Shown: positions 44,164 to 55,553 of the stretch, piece after piece
Layout: each line of letters starts with the position of its first letter
Numbering within the stretch: the stretch's first letter is position 1
Assembly: GCF_958298935.1 (NCBI RefSeq)
Contig: NC_084930.1
Coordinates: 28,928,001-28,992,000, forward strand
Direction: 5' to 3'
Origin: Phragmites australis
Taxonomy: Eukaryota > Streptophyta > Magnoliopsida > Poales > Poaceae
DNA length: 64,000 nucleotides
Position numbers and translations under genes: made by a program
Notes under the pieces: generated by a model
Told to the model about the DNA's origin: nothing
What the model saw: the letters and a program-made list of their open reading frames with translations, nothing else
Database searches by the model: none

Positions 44164-46775
44164 ATGGACAGCAGGGAGGCCAAAATTTACCTCGACAACA
44201 TTATCTCACCGACGCTTGAAGAGCTTCCCGAGGAGGATCGCCAAGCTATTAAAGCTCAAAAGAGGGAGGTGGAGAAGATGATGATTGCATGCTGTCAGAA
44301 AACACGTTAAGGCGTCATCAAGAAGGGCGTTCCGATGTCAATCATCTATGCCAAGCATGAGGTAAAGACCAATGTAAGTGATTCCACTCATGATTTACAA
44401 GAGCACATTGCACATATGGTTGATCGATCTGTTGCTGCTGCTATGTTTAATAATTCTGAAACATTGGTTAAAAGTCTAGATCATATGCTATCTAGTCGTG
44501 TTAGGAATTTGTTTATTAAATTGCAAGATGAAAAAGCTAAAAAACAACCTCAATTACATGATGCTAGCACCTCTAATTCCAACAATGATATCAAATTTCA
44601 ACAAGTCCCTACAGGTTCATCGACACAATTTATGTCACATTTGCCTATACAAGAAGGTATACCGATGCAACGAACTTATAGCCGAACTAATGTGGGTTTG
44701 GCCAATGTGGATACACCTTTGTTTAATACATTGAATACTAATAAACCGGAGGTTTAATCATTCGTTTTTCCAGTACCAAGTACTACATCTAGCATAATTA
44801 CTTCGGTTCCATACGTAGCTATTAGCCGAGCTAATGAAATTTTAGCAATCATATCATTAGTTTTTTACAACACTATGGCATATAACATACCTCCTATACC
44901 CCTGTAAGATACCAGCATAACTTATGGTCCATTGCTGGATACTTATTTTAATGAGCCTTCGCAAAATGCTCCGCATATGCAGCCTATAGTTTCGCATTCT
45001 CATGATACATCACAAGCACAACCTTTTAGGCCGCAACCATATGCTAATGTGTCATCCAATTGGCCATAGTTGAAACGCTTTTTGGGCCTAAAAGCATCAA
45101 AGAGCAAACTAATATTTTGAGGTAACATTTTGGGGTAACACTTAAAGGTAAATCACGTGTTTATCAAAAATCATACCCTGATTACTATAACACAATTTCG
45201 TATCCCTGTGGATTTAAAATTCCTAATTTTGTTAAATTCAATGGGGAGGATGATAGAACCACAATAGACTACATAGGGCAATTTCTTGGGCAATGTGGTG
45301 AAACCAGTGGTAGTGATGCTTTAAGATTACACTTATTTCTTTTATCACTTTCCGGCAATGCATTTACTTGGTTTACTTTGCTTGCGCCTAACTCTATTCA
45401 TACATGGGCACATGAGCAAAATTTTCATGAATATTTCTATACCGGAGACACAGAATTGAGGTTAATTCACTTGACATCGGTTACACAAAAGTATAATGAG
45501 TCTGTTTCTGAATATATTAGGAGATTTGGAGATACTAAGAACCGATGTTTTAATGTAACTCTCTCTGATAGGATCTAGCTGAATTAGCTTTTGCCGGTTT
45601 ATATGTACACATCAAAGAGATGTTAAAAGGGCAAGAATTTTCAGATGTGAACCAAATATTGCAGTGGGATCTGTCTCAAAGAAAGACGTGCCAAAGAGCA
45701 TAGAAAAGTTCAAAATTTTAGTGAAAATCACAAAGTGGGTCATTCGAGTGTTGATGTAGTTAAAAATGAGAACGATTCATTAGATGATGATAGAGTAGAC
45801 ATATGTGTAGTCGGGTCGGCATCGAAGTCTAAGTCTAAGCTATTTGTATGCTCCACTTTAAAGCCGACTCCAAAAAACATCGGCAAGAAGAGATGAAGTT
45901 TACATTTAATATCACTAAGTGTGATACAATATTTGATCTCTTGCTACAAGAAAAATAAATTAGTTTGTCTCCTAATCATTGTCATTCCACCACTTGAGGA
46001 GATTAAGAAGCGTACGTATTGTAAATGACATAATTGAATACGCTATTGATGATTGCAATATCTTTCGTCGACAAGTTCAATCGGCCATTAATGACAGACG
46101 ATTGAAGTTTGCTGAAAATTCTAAGATGTTGCTTGATAGTGATCTATTCCCTATCAACATGATGAACTTTGAGGGAAATAAAGTCTTGATTCGGCCATCT
46201 CAAACCGAATCAGTTAAAGACAAGAATGTAATCATTAGTGAGGATAATGTGGGGCCAAAGATGGTCCAGCCTAAAAGTCTAGAGGTTGGTAGTTGGAAGG
46301 TCAATGAAAGCAAGAGCAAAGCCACTAAGAAGCTTAAAAAGCCAGAAACCTACATTCAGTGCACTTTTGGTTAAATTTGAGAGTGGTAAGGCCGGACAAA
46401 AAGGGGCCAACTGGCCAAATACTCTTAAACATTCAAGATCACCTTTAAAATGTGAGTTTAAAGTGAGGAAGAGGCAATGAGAGAATAATATTGCAGCAGC
46501 TCTATTTCCTTCTTCAGCTCACCAATGCCTATGATGTGGGGGCTTCCTCTTACAGTAGCACCACAGTTTGTGGCGCAAAGGGTTGAAGAAGCCATTTCTA
46601 GTGCTAAGCCGATTGATTGTTTGGGCAATCAGAACATTAAAAAAAAATGTCCTTGCTGCCTGAAACTAAACCACAACCTCGATGATGTCCTAAAGGTCTC
46701 TCACACTCCCAAAAGAGAATGCTACAAAGATTACGCAAGCGAGAGATGGGAGAAGCGCAAGCCGAAAATGTGAGG
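44164..46775 (+). pseudogene. gag: Gypsy gag, multiply interrupted
   Basis: It starts MDSREAKIYLDNIISPTLEE and stops after 48 codons. It reopens 44335-44757 (EHIAHMVDRSVAAAMFNNSE). The conserved gag core lies at 45200-45580: PNFVKFNGEDDRTTIDYIGQ, LRLHLFLLSLSGNAFTWFTL, NFHEYFYTGDTELRLIHLTS, SEYIRRFGDTKNRC. The region 46520-46775 carries a late-gag segment (KKCPCCLKLNH). At least five stops or frameshifts break it, so no functional Gag can be made. Confidence 0.8.
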
Positions 46776-47040
46776 GATCAAATGTTTAAGAAAATCAAGC
46801 CAATGTTTCTTATTCGGCAAGAATGGAGAGTGAAGCAAGTTATGGAGCCTATTATGACGCCTAGTGATGATGAGGGTGATATGCTAGATGACTCTCTAGT
46901 AATTAGAGATGATACTCCTCCACATGATAGCATGGATGTCATATGGTTTTTGTTTTGCCTTTGGAGTTTTGAGCCATTGATGAAGAGGTTGCTCAACTAA
47001 ATCTTGATCCGCAGGAAGCCATATTTGAGTAGCCTAAAGA

Positions 47041-47836
47041 ATCGAGCCAACATTTGATACCATTATATGTTAAAGGATATATTGATGGAATGCCGATTTT
47101 CTAGGATACTAGTGGATGGTGGAGCTACCATAAACTTGATGTCATATTCGGTTTTCAAGAAACTAGGGAAGCGTGACAATGAACTCGTGAAGATGAACTT
47201 GGTGCTTAATGGCTTCACCGGCGATCCTACAGAGGCTAAGGGCGTAATTTCTATGGAGCTCACCATTGGATTAAGACGGTGCCTACAGCTTTCTTCGTCA
47301 CCGATGTGCAAGGTAGTTACAACATGTTATTAGGATATGATTGGATTCATGTAAATCGTTGTGTACCTTCTAGTTTGCACCAATTCTTGATTCAATGGGT
47401 AGATGATGAAGTAGAGGTTGTCCATGTGGATACATCGACTTTTGTTGCTTTAGCCGATGCTTGGTAGATTGGCAACACGTGAATGTTCAATGTTTATCCG
47501 GTCAAGATCTCTCGGGTTATGATTTTTTTAGTGTTACTAGAGATGGTTTTGTACTCGTGTCTGTACAGTCGATTTCTTCATCTCGAATTAGTAATGTAAT
47601 GTTATAAATGGATAAACAAAGTAATTTAGATTGGTTACAACAGCGTGTGGAACGATATCGGACCAAAAAGAACGATATTTGTGAAACTATTGCTGATTTT
47701 GATGAAGTAGAAAAGCTAGGACAAGTTTTTTCGTTGGTCGACCCATTAGAAGAGGTAGATATAGAAGATGGTAGTTCCTAGGTTGATATTTGTGAATAAA
47801 AACATTCATGATGTTTAAAAAGACGAAATGATTGCT
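47041..47836 (+). pseudogene. Gypsy protease and linker, interrupted
   Basis: The retropepsin motif reads RILVDGGATINLMSYSVFKK (normally D-[ST]-G-A; here D-G-G-A). After a frame change, SYNMLLGYDWIHVNRCVPSS gives the second conserved protease strand. The linker then continues WLQQRVERYRTKKND...VEKLGQVFSLVDPLEEVDIE, the usual run into RT. The match breaks at about 47836 (FVNKNIHD..., a decayed start of the pre-RT segment). Confidence 0.75.
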
Positions 47837-47839
47837 AGT

Positions 47840-48677
47840 TCCGAATGTGATCTCCGATCCAGCCGAGGGTGATTCAAAAGCGATCGCTGGCAAGTCGAAG
47901 CGGTCGTAGAAGTCGATGTTGGAGAATCCGTTGCGAATGTGCACTCAAGACATAGTTGATCCTGAAAAGCAGAGGACCCCTACATGGCGCGCCAACTGTC
48001 AAGGGTTTTTCCGTGACAATATATCCATAAGAATAACAAGGTTGTATTCATGATTCAAGAATTGAATAGGAGACGAGACACACACGATGTATACAGGTAC
48101 GGGCTCCCAATTGGAGTAATACTTTACGTCTTGTGTGGTCGATGATGTATCTGTATTTACTTAGTACAAGTAGTGTGTCTAGATCTATTACGAGAAATAG
48201 ATAAGATCTAAACTATATGTGGTCGATGATGTATCTGTATTTACTTGAGTACAAGTAGTGTGTCTAGATCTGTTACGAGAAATAGATGAGATCTAAACTA
48301 AACTAATGAGAAAGTCACCGAGTATCTCTTGTAGCCTTTGTGCTTGCGTCAAGTTGTAGATGAGTCATGTTCCTCCAGAAAGAGAGCCTCTCCTTGGGGG
48401 TCTGGGTTCACATCTTATATAGGGGACTTGTACCGTCTCCTATCTCACCGTAGTCAATGGGGAGTCCTTCATCTTATTGACCAAGAAAGATCAGATAAAT
48501 CCGACTGGGATGCTAGTTGTTCTCTAGTTGGATAACCAATCGAGACCTTTCTAGTATGTGCCTACTAGATCTCCAATAGTATCAGGTACCGCAGATTCGG
48601 TTTCGTAATATCTAGTGTTGTTAAGCATGCACACAGCATACCTTATCAGTATATGGTTTATGTGTATATACCTCACA
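47840..48677 (-). mobile_element. Antisense LTR plus leader fragment of another gypsy element
   Basis: Read on the - strand: an LTR from 48677 (TGTGAGGTATATACACATAA) to about 47997, then GTTGGCGCGCCATGTAGGGG, a leader/primer-site signature of Tat-type elements, then ~150 bases of leader reading MHIRNGFSNIDFYDRFDLPA. An ~85-bp tract in the LTR is tandemly duplicated (GTGGTCGATGATGTATCTGT at 48136 and 48220). It occupies the position of the lost RT-integrase core of its host. Confidence 0.7.
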
Positions 48678-48679
48678 GT

Positions 48680-49143
48680 TAGATATTCGACACTAAACAT
48701 AGTGCTACCAAAGTTACTTCTTATGATTTAGTGTATGGGCAAGAGATCATTTTGCTCGTTGAGGTAAATCGTGGCACAACAAAATGACTTGTCAGTTATG
48801 GATTATTATAATGCTATGATAGATAGGATAGATGATCTCAATGATGAAAAGCTTAGAGCTTTGAGAGAAATTGAGAAGGATAAATTGAGAGTAGTACAAT
48901 AAGAAAGTGAAGACAAAATCGTTTCAAGTAGGAGATTTAGTTTGTAGGATAATTTTACCTATTGAGTCCAAAGATAATAAATTCGGGAAGTGGTCTCCTA
49001 CTTGGCAAAGTCCTTTTAAGATTGCATGAATTGTATCCGAAAACTTGTATATGTTGCAATATTTACAATGAGACAAGTTGCCTAGAGCTCTCAATGAAAA
49101 GTACTTGAAGAAATATTATCCGAGTGTTTGACAAAATGCTTAA
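48680..49143 (+). pseudogene. Gypsy integrase C-terminal domain, interrupted
   Basis: Reads TKHSATKVTSYDLVYGQEII, then in shifted frames SVMDYYNAMIDRIDDLNDEK, FGKWSPTWQSPFKIA and KYLKKYYPSV, followed by a stop where Trp is usual. This is the C-terminal part of Tat-type integrase. The catalytic core is absent. Confidence 0.75.
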
Positions 49144-49342
49144 GGAGGTAAGTATACATGGCCGATGTAATTTACTATCGTCCTAAGAAATATAGTTGTG
49201 CATTACATAGTCATCATCGCCCTAAGAACATATGCATATGGCCGATATATTGTTTGTATCACCCTAAGTCATACCTAAAGTAGATAATAAGTTATTCATG
49301 ATTATACCGTATAAAAGTGTTTTTCGGTGTGCAAGCTTCACC

Positions 49343-49360
49343 AAAAAATAGGGGGGAGGG
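49343..49360 (+). other. Polypurine tract of the gypsy element
   Basis: AAAAAATAGGGGGGAGGG lies directly before the 3' LTR. Confidence 0.8.
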
Positions 49361-50375
49361 TGTTGATAGTAAAAAATAGCACAACCAAACTTTTTTGACA
49401 CACCGTATAGTCCAGTGATTAAGGTCGTGCCATCACTAGACTATTCGGTGAGTAAAAAGAGACTTCATGCAGAAAATATGTTCTCTGTATAAATTGGTCC
49501 AATGAGTGCTCCAGTACAAACACCGGACTATCCGATGTTCATAGCTTAATCCTAACTGAAAATGTGTTCTTTGCGAGAATTAATCTGGTGAGGCATGTTG
49601 TGAATGCCGGATTATCCGGTGAGCGTATGGATGATTTCTCAGAGAGAATTGCTCTCTGGAAAATCAGTCTGGTGCATGTTCTGGTGAATACACTAGAATA
49701 TCAGGTGTGAAACAAAGGAGACCTTATGTAAAAATATATGCTCTCTGGAAAAAACTATTCGGTGAGGTATTTGATAGATGCCGGATTATCCAGTGCGTGC
49801 AAATAGGATTTTTTTGTTGAAAATTGAATCTCTGGAAAACCATCCAGTGAGTTTATTTCGGCCTCAGAATATCTGGTGCAAGTTGAGACGTATTTTAGGG
49901 TTCCAACCGAATTAAACTTGCTGGATGGTCTGATGTTTAGAAATTTGTTCTCGCTGGAGCATCCGGTGTTCAGATCAAATCCGAGTCAGATTAGATTCAA
50001 AGATCTGTCCGGATTTCTTTCACGTTTTTGATCGAACAAGGTGTATTTAGGGTTGAAATACAGTCCTACTTTGATTCCCTAGTATCAAGACCACGTTCCC
50101 TTATAAATAGTTGAGGGTGGCGGCTGATTGCGTCTATTTTTCATTCTACTTTATTTTTCTATACTTTAGGGTAGTTTTTTAGTTTTTCACTGCTATTTTG
50201 AATCGTTAGGATTTTAGTAGTAATTCTTTGTCGATTTTCTCGTAAATCATTCGGGCAGCGATACTCAAGGTTGTCGATCAAAATCTTTTGCTTAAAATTG
50301 CGTCTCTGTAAAAACCGATAGTTATCTGAAACAGACCCTTGTATTACGTGGGATTACCAAATTACTCACCCAACA
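49361..50375 (+). repeat. 3' LTR of the 43-50 kb gypsy element
   Basis: 1,015 bp, TGTTGATAGT...CACCCAACA, a direct repeat of 42991-44071 with many substitutions. It shares the same array of CCGGACTATCCGATG-type words. Confidence 0.85.
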
Positions 50376-50949
50376 CGGTGAAAGAAATCACGATTAGTGG
50401 ATGTTTGTCTGCTTCGCTAGTCCATACAATATAGGGACGAATTACCTTTTTTTTTTTGCCAGGAAAGAGAGAACGACTTTACTGATCACTCAGTACAGAG
50501 TTACAATTATGAGCGACCAATTGCTCAATGCAGGTATGAATTACGACGTCGAAGGATTATGGATCGTACTGAAGACTGCAGGTTTGAAAACCTGAAAATT
50601 TAGTGGGATGGATGTCACAGACCCTTGATCTCGAATCGACTTTATCGCGCGAACATTCGAACTGGCAAGTGCACGGTCTCAATCAGCCGTCGTCTAGCTC
50701 GGGTGGAACACACGCTACAAACACATGCACTAAATACAATCTTCTTTTAATATTGTATTAAAATATGTGCAGTCAAATTTTAAAATTTTGACTACTAATA
50801 TATACAAAATTATTAGAATTTAGATAAAGTTAGTGGATACTATCATAAAATCGATCATATTGAAAAATATCATCGGCTGTGAGGATGACACATGAGTCTA
50901 GGGTTTACATGTCATCCTTACGCCGATGATAATTTTACAACTTTTGTGA

Positions 50950-51165
50950 TTTTTATGATGTTACCTAGCAAATTGTCTTTAGGATTTAGTATATAAAAAT
51001 AATAATAGTGAATTTGTCATGAAAAATATTTTAATATTATCTAATTTTTATCAATTTTTATAAAGAAGTAGTTGTGTCAAAAGTAATGATTTAAACGTGT
51101 TCGTTGAGCCCATATTGATATCCAAATGATAACTAAGAGAGAACAGTGTTAGTACGTCCTGTTCA
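50950..51165 (-). mobile_element. Stowaway-like MITE, copy 2 (inverted)
   Basis: The reverse complement gives ATTTGGATATCAATATGG, ATCATTACTTTTGACACAAC, TGATAAAAATTAGATAATAT and CACTATTATTATTTTTATAT, collinear with 40230-40482. Copies of one family in opposite orientation lie 10 kb apart. Confidence 0.6.
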
Positions 51166-52337
51166 TTAATCCTCTAAGAATCGATCGGTTGGTTAGGCCG
51201 TTACGTATAGCTCAGCAATCAGCATGCACTGGCCGTGATGCGGTTGCGCCGTCCCATTCACCCAAAGAACGTCGCCGGCGGCGGTTGCGCCGTCCACATC
51301 GTCATCGAAGAGAGAGAACGAAAACCGCGCGCAAAAGCTTCACCGCGAATTCTCTCTCTACATGTTTTTTCTCATTTCTTTTGACTCGAAATTCTCATGG
51401 TAGGAGCGAAAAAAAAAAGCTGGGCGAGATTGGCATCCAATAATTGCTGTGCGTTCAGATGTTACTGTTTCTTCCTTGAAGCTAGCTATCCTATATAAAT
51501 ACAACTTGATCCCTAATGAATTATTTATTAATCAGAGGCCTTCGCTACTCAGTAATGGAGTCATCATCGTGCACATGGCGAGGCCGAGAGCGGCAAGCAG
51601 GCAGAGGCTGCATCGTCTTTTCGCCCACATGGTCCAGTACGCTAACGGCTAACCTACTGATTAAGGGATTCGGCAATCCCAAGCATACAAGGATTATTCT
51701 ACCATGCCTTTTAAGTAACAATCGATCGTTGCACAAGAGCCTCGAAACTAGTAAATATTTTGTAAATTATGGTAAAGCAATGTTTCTACTGGAAGAGAAT
51801 TTCATGACAAATTATTTTTTGATAGAACCGACGGATCTTCATCGTTCATCTGAGTTGATTAAATAGTCATCATACAAAGATTCTTCCGATTTCTCTTTCA
51901 AAAATACATTTAATCTTACATTAATTACCTTCTATATCTAGATGTTTAATATTTGTCTTTCTTGTATTCTAAAAATATATTACTACATGTGTGAAACATG
52001 TGTGCAATTACTTAGTTATTTGAAATAATTCTACGTGTGTGCGCCATTGCTAATGGTTTGGAATGAAGATTTTATTAGCAGTTATTAGTAATTTTATTGT
52101 ACAAATTTCTATTTTCCATATAGGCCGTTAAGATAGTGATATTGAAGTGTTGAGCGACAAGTTATTATTTTTTATTTATCTAGAACTTATAGCCAGCAAC
52201 CTATATTTTTCTAATTTGGAAATTTTGGCTTGTGTCCTTGAATTGCGCAGCAGAAATAAATTAATTGGTTTGTGCCGTAGAAATACGCAACAGAAATAAA
52301 ATTAATTGGCTTGTACAGTTTTTTTTTTTTTTTTACT

Positions 52338-52519
52338 GGAAGTTAGCAGATACCTCTCGCACCTGCTGTCTGGATATGCCCAATCATTTCTGGGCATTGC
52401 ACAATCATTTCCCCCACATCTTTTATAAGGATATGCCCAACTGTCTGGTGTTGAATCTCCTCATGGGGCACTGATTTTACAGCTATTTGGAAGTTAGCAG
52501 ATACCTCTCGCACCTGCTG
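52338..52519 (+). repeat. 31-bp perfect direct repeat, 151 bp apart
   Basis: The 31-bp sequence beginning GGAAGTTAGCAGATACCTCT and ending CACCTGCTG occurs at 52338-52368 and 52489-52519 without a mismatch. Between them, GGATATGCCCAA also occurs twice (52373 and 52430). T-runs flank both copies, suggesting a retroposed or slippage-derived duplication. Confidence 0.7.
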
Positions 52520-53219
52520 ATTTTTTTTTTTGTCTTGTGAAAGAGAATTAAAAAAAAACCCTCTCATCCAGCCAGTCCATGTAGATTGGCCCTAATCAAC
52601 CACCATCTCTTCCAGCGTATCGTGCTCCCAAATTAACAAATCCACTCCCCGTTTAATCTAATAATCACGAAAGCTCAACAACAAAAAAGCTACAATTTTA
52701 CACATACACCCTCTCTGACCTGAATATAGCATCTAGAACCTCAGTTGTTGAATTGCAACAAAAAATATAATCAATAAAAAACTCAAGCCAAACAAATACG
52801 TCAGGAATAATACCAAAGTTGATTTTAGACGAGAACAAAAAAGTTGGATGAGATTATCTGCTAATCTCTTCATTTATTTTTAGGACTCGACTAAAAAATA
52901 CAATAGTATTTTAGCATGCACACCCCATATTTAATATAAGTTGGTCTAAACACTACCTCTCCTTTCTATGTTTAGGATATTTAACATTCATTTTTCCAAC
53001 ATTCATTTTTTTTATCAGACCAGTGCTAAAAATACAGAAAAAAAATCAAAATAAATTTAGTCTCAATACTCCAATTTGCATCAAAAAATAATAGGCAAAT
53101 CATCGAAATATCATGAGCAATTTTAAATAAAATTCAAATGCAAGTTACAACACATATAAAAACAAATCATCTGTGAATGCTTTCAACATATCACGTGCTA
53201 ACTCACATCTCACCATAAC

Positions 53220-53987
53220 GATCACGACCAACAATGATTAACCAGAATCCAATTCTGGTAATCCTAACATGTGTTTTATATCCAAGATCAGAACACACGC
53301 ATTTACAACAAGCTTCATCACATTAAGTCATAACAAAAAGCGAGTAATATAATATGTAATATAATATATTACAAGTCTTTAAGTTATTACAAGTTCAACA
53401 ATTTATAGAACAACGAACACTAGAAGAATAAAATACAACAGTTTCATCTGCTAGCTGGTAAGAGTTACCACGCAGTGGAATTTAAGTTTATAAACAACAA
53501 AAGAGATGTTGCGCTATTTGCCCTGAGGCATCACCGAAACAACACGAGTAGCTCATACTGCTCTTTCCCATCACCGACATCGGTGGGAATTAAGTAAGCA
53601 TGCCCTACTTCTTATTCACCTGTAAAAACTCAATAAAATTAAGGTAATTATGAGGGTACTCGTAAGACTTATTCCATATTAGGTACATATAATAGACTCT
53701 AATGATCATACATTTTGGGATGCGTAGTAAGAAATTGGTCATAAGGTTAAATGAATTTATTCGCAAAAGCCATTTGTCGACTCAAGAGTGTGAGACCTAC
53801 ACATCTTAACGTCTCGTACCATCCTGTCACGAAGTCACAACCATAAACATAACTATTACTCAATCATATTGTTCTCAACAGAACTCACCACTAGCCACTT
53901 CCCAACATACCACATGTATTCCAATAACGGAACTCTATAATTGATGCGGATAGATATAAGCATGCTCACAACCAAGAGTGTGGTTAT
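53220..53987 (-). repeat. Chromovirus-like repeat, copy 2, left part
   Basis: Collinear with 32613-33330 of copy 1: CACGACCAACAATGATTAAC, AACACGAGTAGCTCATACTG, ACATCGGTGGGAAT, GTACTCGTAAGACTTATTCC, TAAGCATGCTCACAACC. It is cut at 53987 by the gypsy LTR. Confidence 0.5.
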
Positions 53988-54340
53988 CGTGGGTTAATCC
54001 TAGACAATGATTCCGGGGTGTATCAGTCGATGGACGCGTGAATGACGCTTACGGCGTGATGAACTTAAGAACACCATAGGTTATCCAAGTTCAAACCTCC
54101 TCAAGGATAACAATTCTATGTCATATATATTTTGTTATGAGTATTTGTAAATTGATTACAGATGAGTTTCTATTCCCTTAGATATGTTCCTCTCTCCTTT
54201 ATATATAAGAGAAGAAGAACTTACAAGTGAGCCCCTTTCAATAGACCCATACCTACCTATATATTCTTTTATTAGGCCATCACCACGCGAAGCGTGCGCA
54301 CTGCACCTTACACCGGTGGTATTACGGGGCCCATCCCGAC
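53988..54340 (-). repeat. Gypsy 3' LTR (left copy)
   Basis: CGTGGGTTAATCCTAGACAA, then ...CTTACAAGTGAGCCCCTTTC and GGTGGTATTACGGGGCCCAT; each block is matched in order by 63430-63779. TTTATATATAAGAGAAG near 54200 may be the LTR promoter read in the other direction. Confidence 0.75.
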
Positions 54341-54344
54341 TGGC

Positions 54345-55545
54345 CTTCTTCTAAATTTGCCTAAGGATGAGGTCACCTATGACCAGTCTCCACTCCCACA
54401 CCTTGCGACTGTGATAGCGTCTGAGGCTTTGCTGATATCAGGCATCTCGAATTACAGCACACTCGCAGAACTCTTCGATCAGGTTTACATCATCCTCTCG
54501 TCGCGCCACCTGGTCGTTGTCTGAGTATCTGCCACTCGAGGCGATTGAAAGGTGATCTCAGAGGGAAGTATTGCCTCTGCGCCAAAAATAAGGAAGAAAA
54601 TGATTTCAGACGTAGCTCTACTGGGAGTCGTTCGCAGCGACTAGAGTACTATGGGTAGTTCATCCACCCAGCGTCTTGAATAGCTTTTAAGTCCATCAAA
54701 GACCTGGGTTTTGATCCCTTGCAGTATCATCCTATTTGCCCTTCTGACCTGTCTGTTGCTCAGTGGATGTGCCACCGACGCATAGCAAACTTTGATCCCT
54801 ATCTATTTGCAGTAGTCCTAGAAAGCACTACTGGCAAATTGAGTCCCATTATCCGTAATTATGCGATTTGAACTGCCAAACCATAGTACAACCTCCGTAT
54901 GAACTTAATCGCTGCTGCGGTAGTGATCTTCCTAAAGAGCTCGACCTCTATCCACTTGGTGAATTTGTCGAATGCCACAAACATAAATTAAAAACCGCCT
55001 GAGGCTTTAGGGAACGATTCTACGATATCGAGCCACCAACCAACAAAAGGCCTAGAGAGTGGTACAGTTTATAGTGCTTGGACTAGTAAGTTGGTTTGTC
55101 GGCATGGTATTGACATGATTCGCACCATTTCACCAGCTCACAAGCATCCTGAAGGGCAGTAGGCTAATAAAATCCTTGCCAGAATGCTTTTCCGACCAGA
55201 GTGCGGTACGGAGCGTGGCTACCACATATGCTTCCGTAGATATCAGAGAGCACTATGATCCCCTATTCATGAATGATGCATTTTAGTAAAAAGGTCGTTA
55301 CTCCTCTAGCGGTAAAAGCGTCCCTCTACCAGGGAGTATCTGCGGGCTTGCCGTGTGACCTTTTTTGCCGACACATCATTGTCAGGGATTACTCAATTCC
55401 GAAGGTAGTCCGAGATCTGATCCATCCAGGTCATACCTGAATCGAGCAGGGCGACCACATGATGGAACCTGAGGTTGACGACACCGAAGGGGACGTTGCC
55501 TCTAAAGGTGTTGCCTCTGGTTCCGTTTCCAAGAGAAGCATCCCC
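54345..55545 (-). pseudogene. Gypsy integrase remnant
   Basis: The - strand frames give WMDQISDYLRN, VIPDNDVSAKKVTRQARRYS (RNase H-integrase linker), GGFKFMFVAFDKFTKWIEVE-like sequence (GGF-stop-FMFVAFDKFTKWIEVE) and FRKITTAAAIKFIRRLYYGL, the integrase core. More than five stops and frameshifts are present. RT and protease are absent. Confidence 0.75.
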
Positions 55546-55553
55546 TTCACCAC

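Larger units (their letters stand above)
42991..50375 (+). mobile_element. Degenerate Ty3/gypsy retrotransposon, probably Tat lineage
   Basis: 7.4 kb, bounded by LTRs 42991-44071 and 49361-50375. The flanks TGGTG (42986-42990) and CGGTG (50376-50380) are a 4/5 target-site duplication. Order: LTR, primer site, gag, protease, spacer, integrase C-terminus, purine tract, LTR. RT, RNase H and the integrase core are missing; an antisense LTR-plus-leader fragment occupies that place (47840-48677). Many stops and the heavy LTR divergence mark an old, dead element. Confidence 0.88.
50376..53219. other. Unassigned AT-rich spacer
   Basis: Apart from the MITE and direct repeat listed separately, I see no gene. 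51220-51350 is slightly GC-rich (GCGCCGTCC twice) without a credible frame. Confidence 0.4.
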
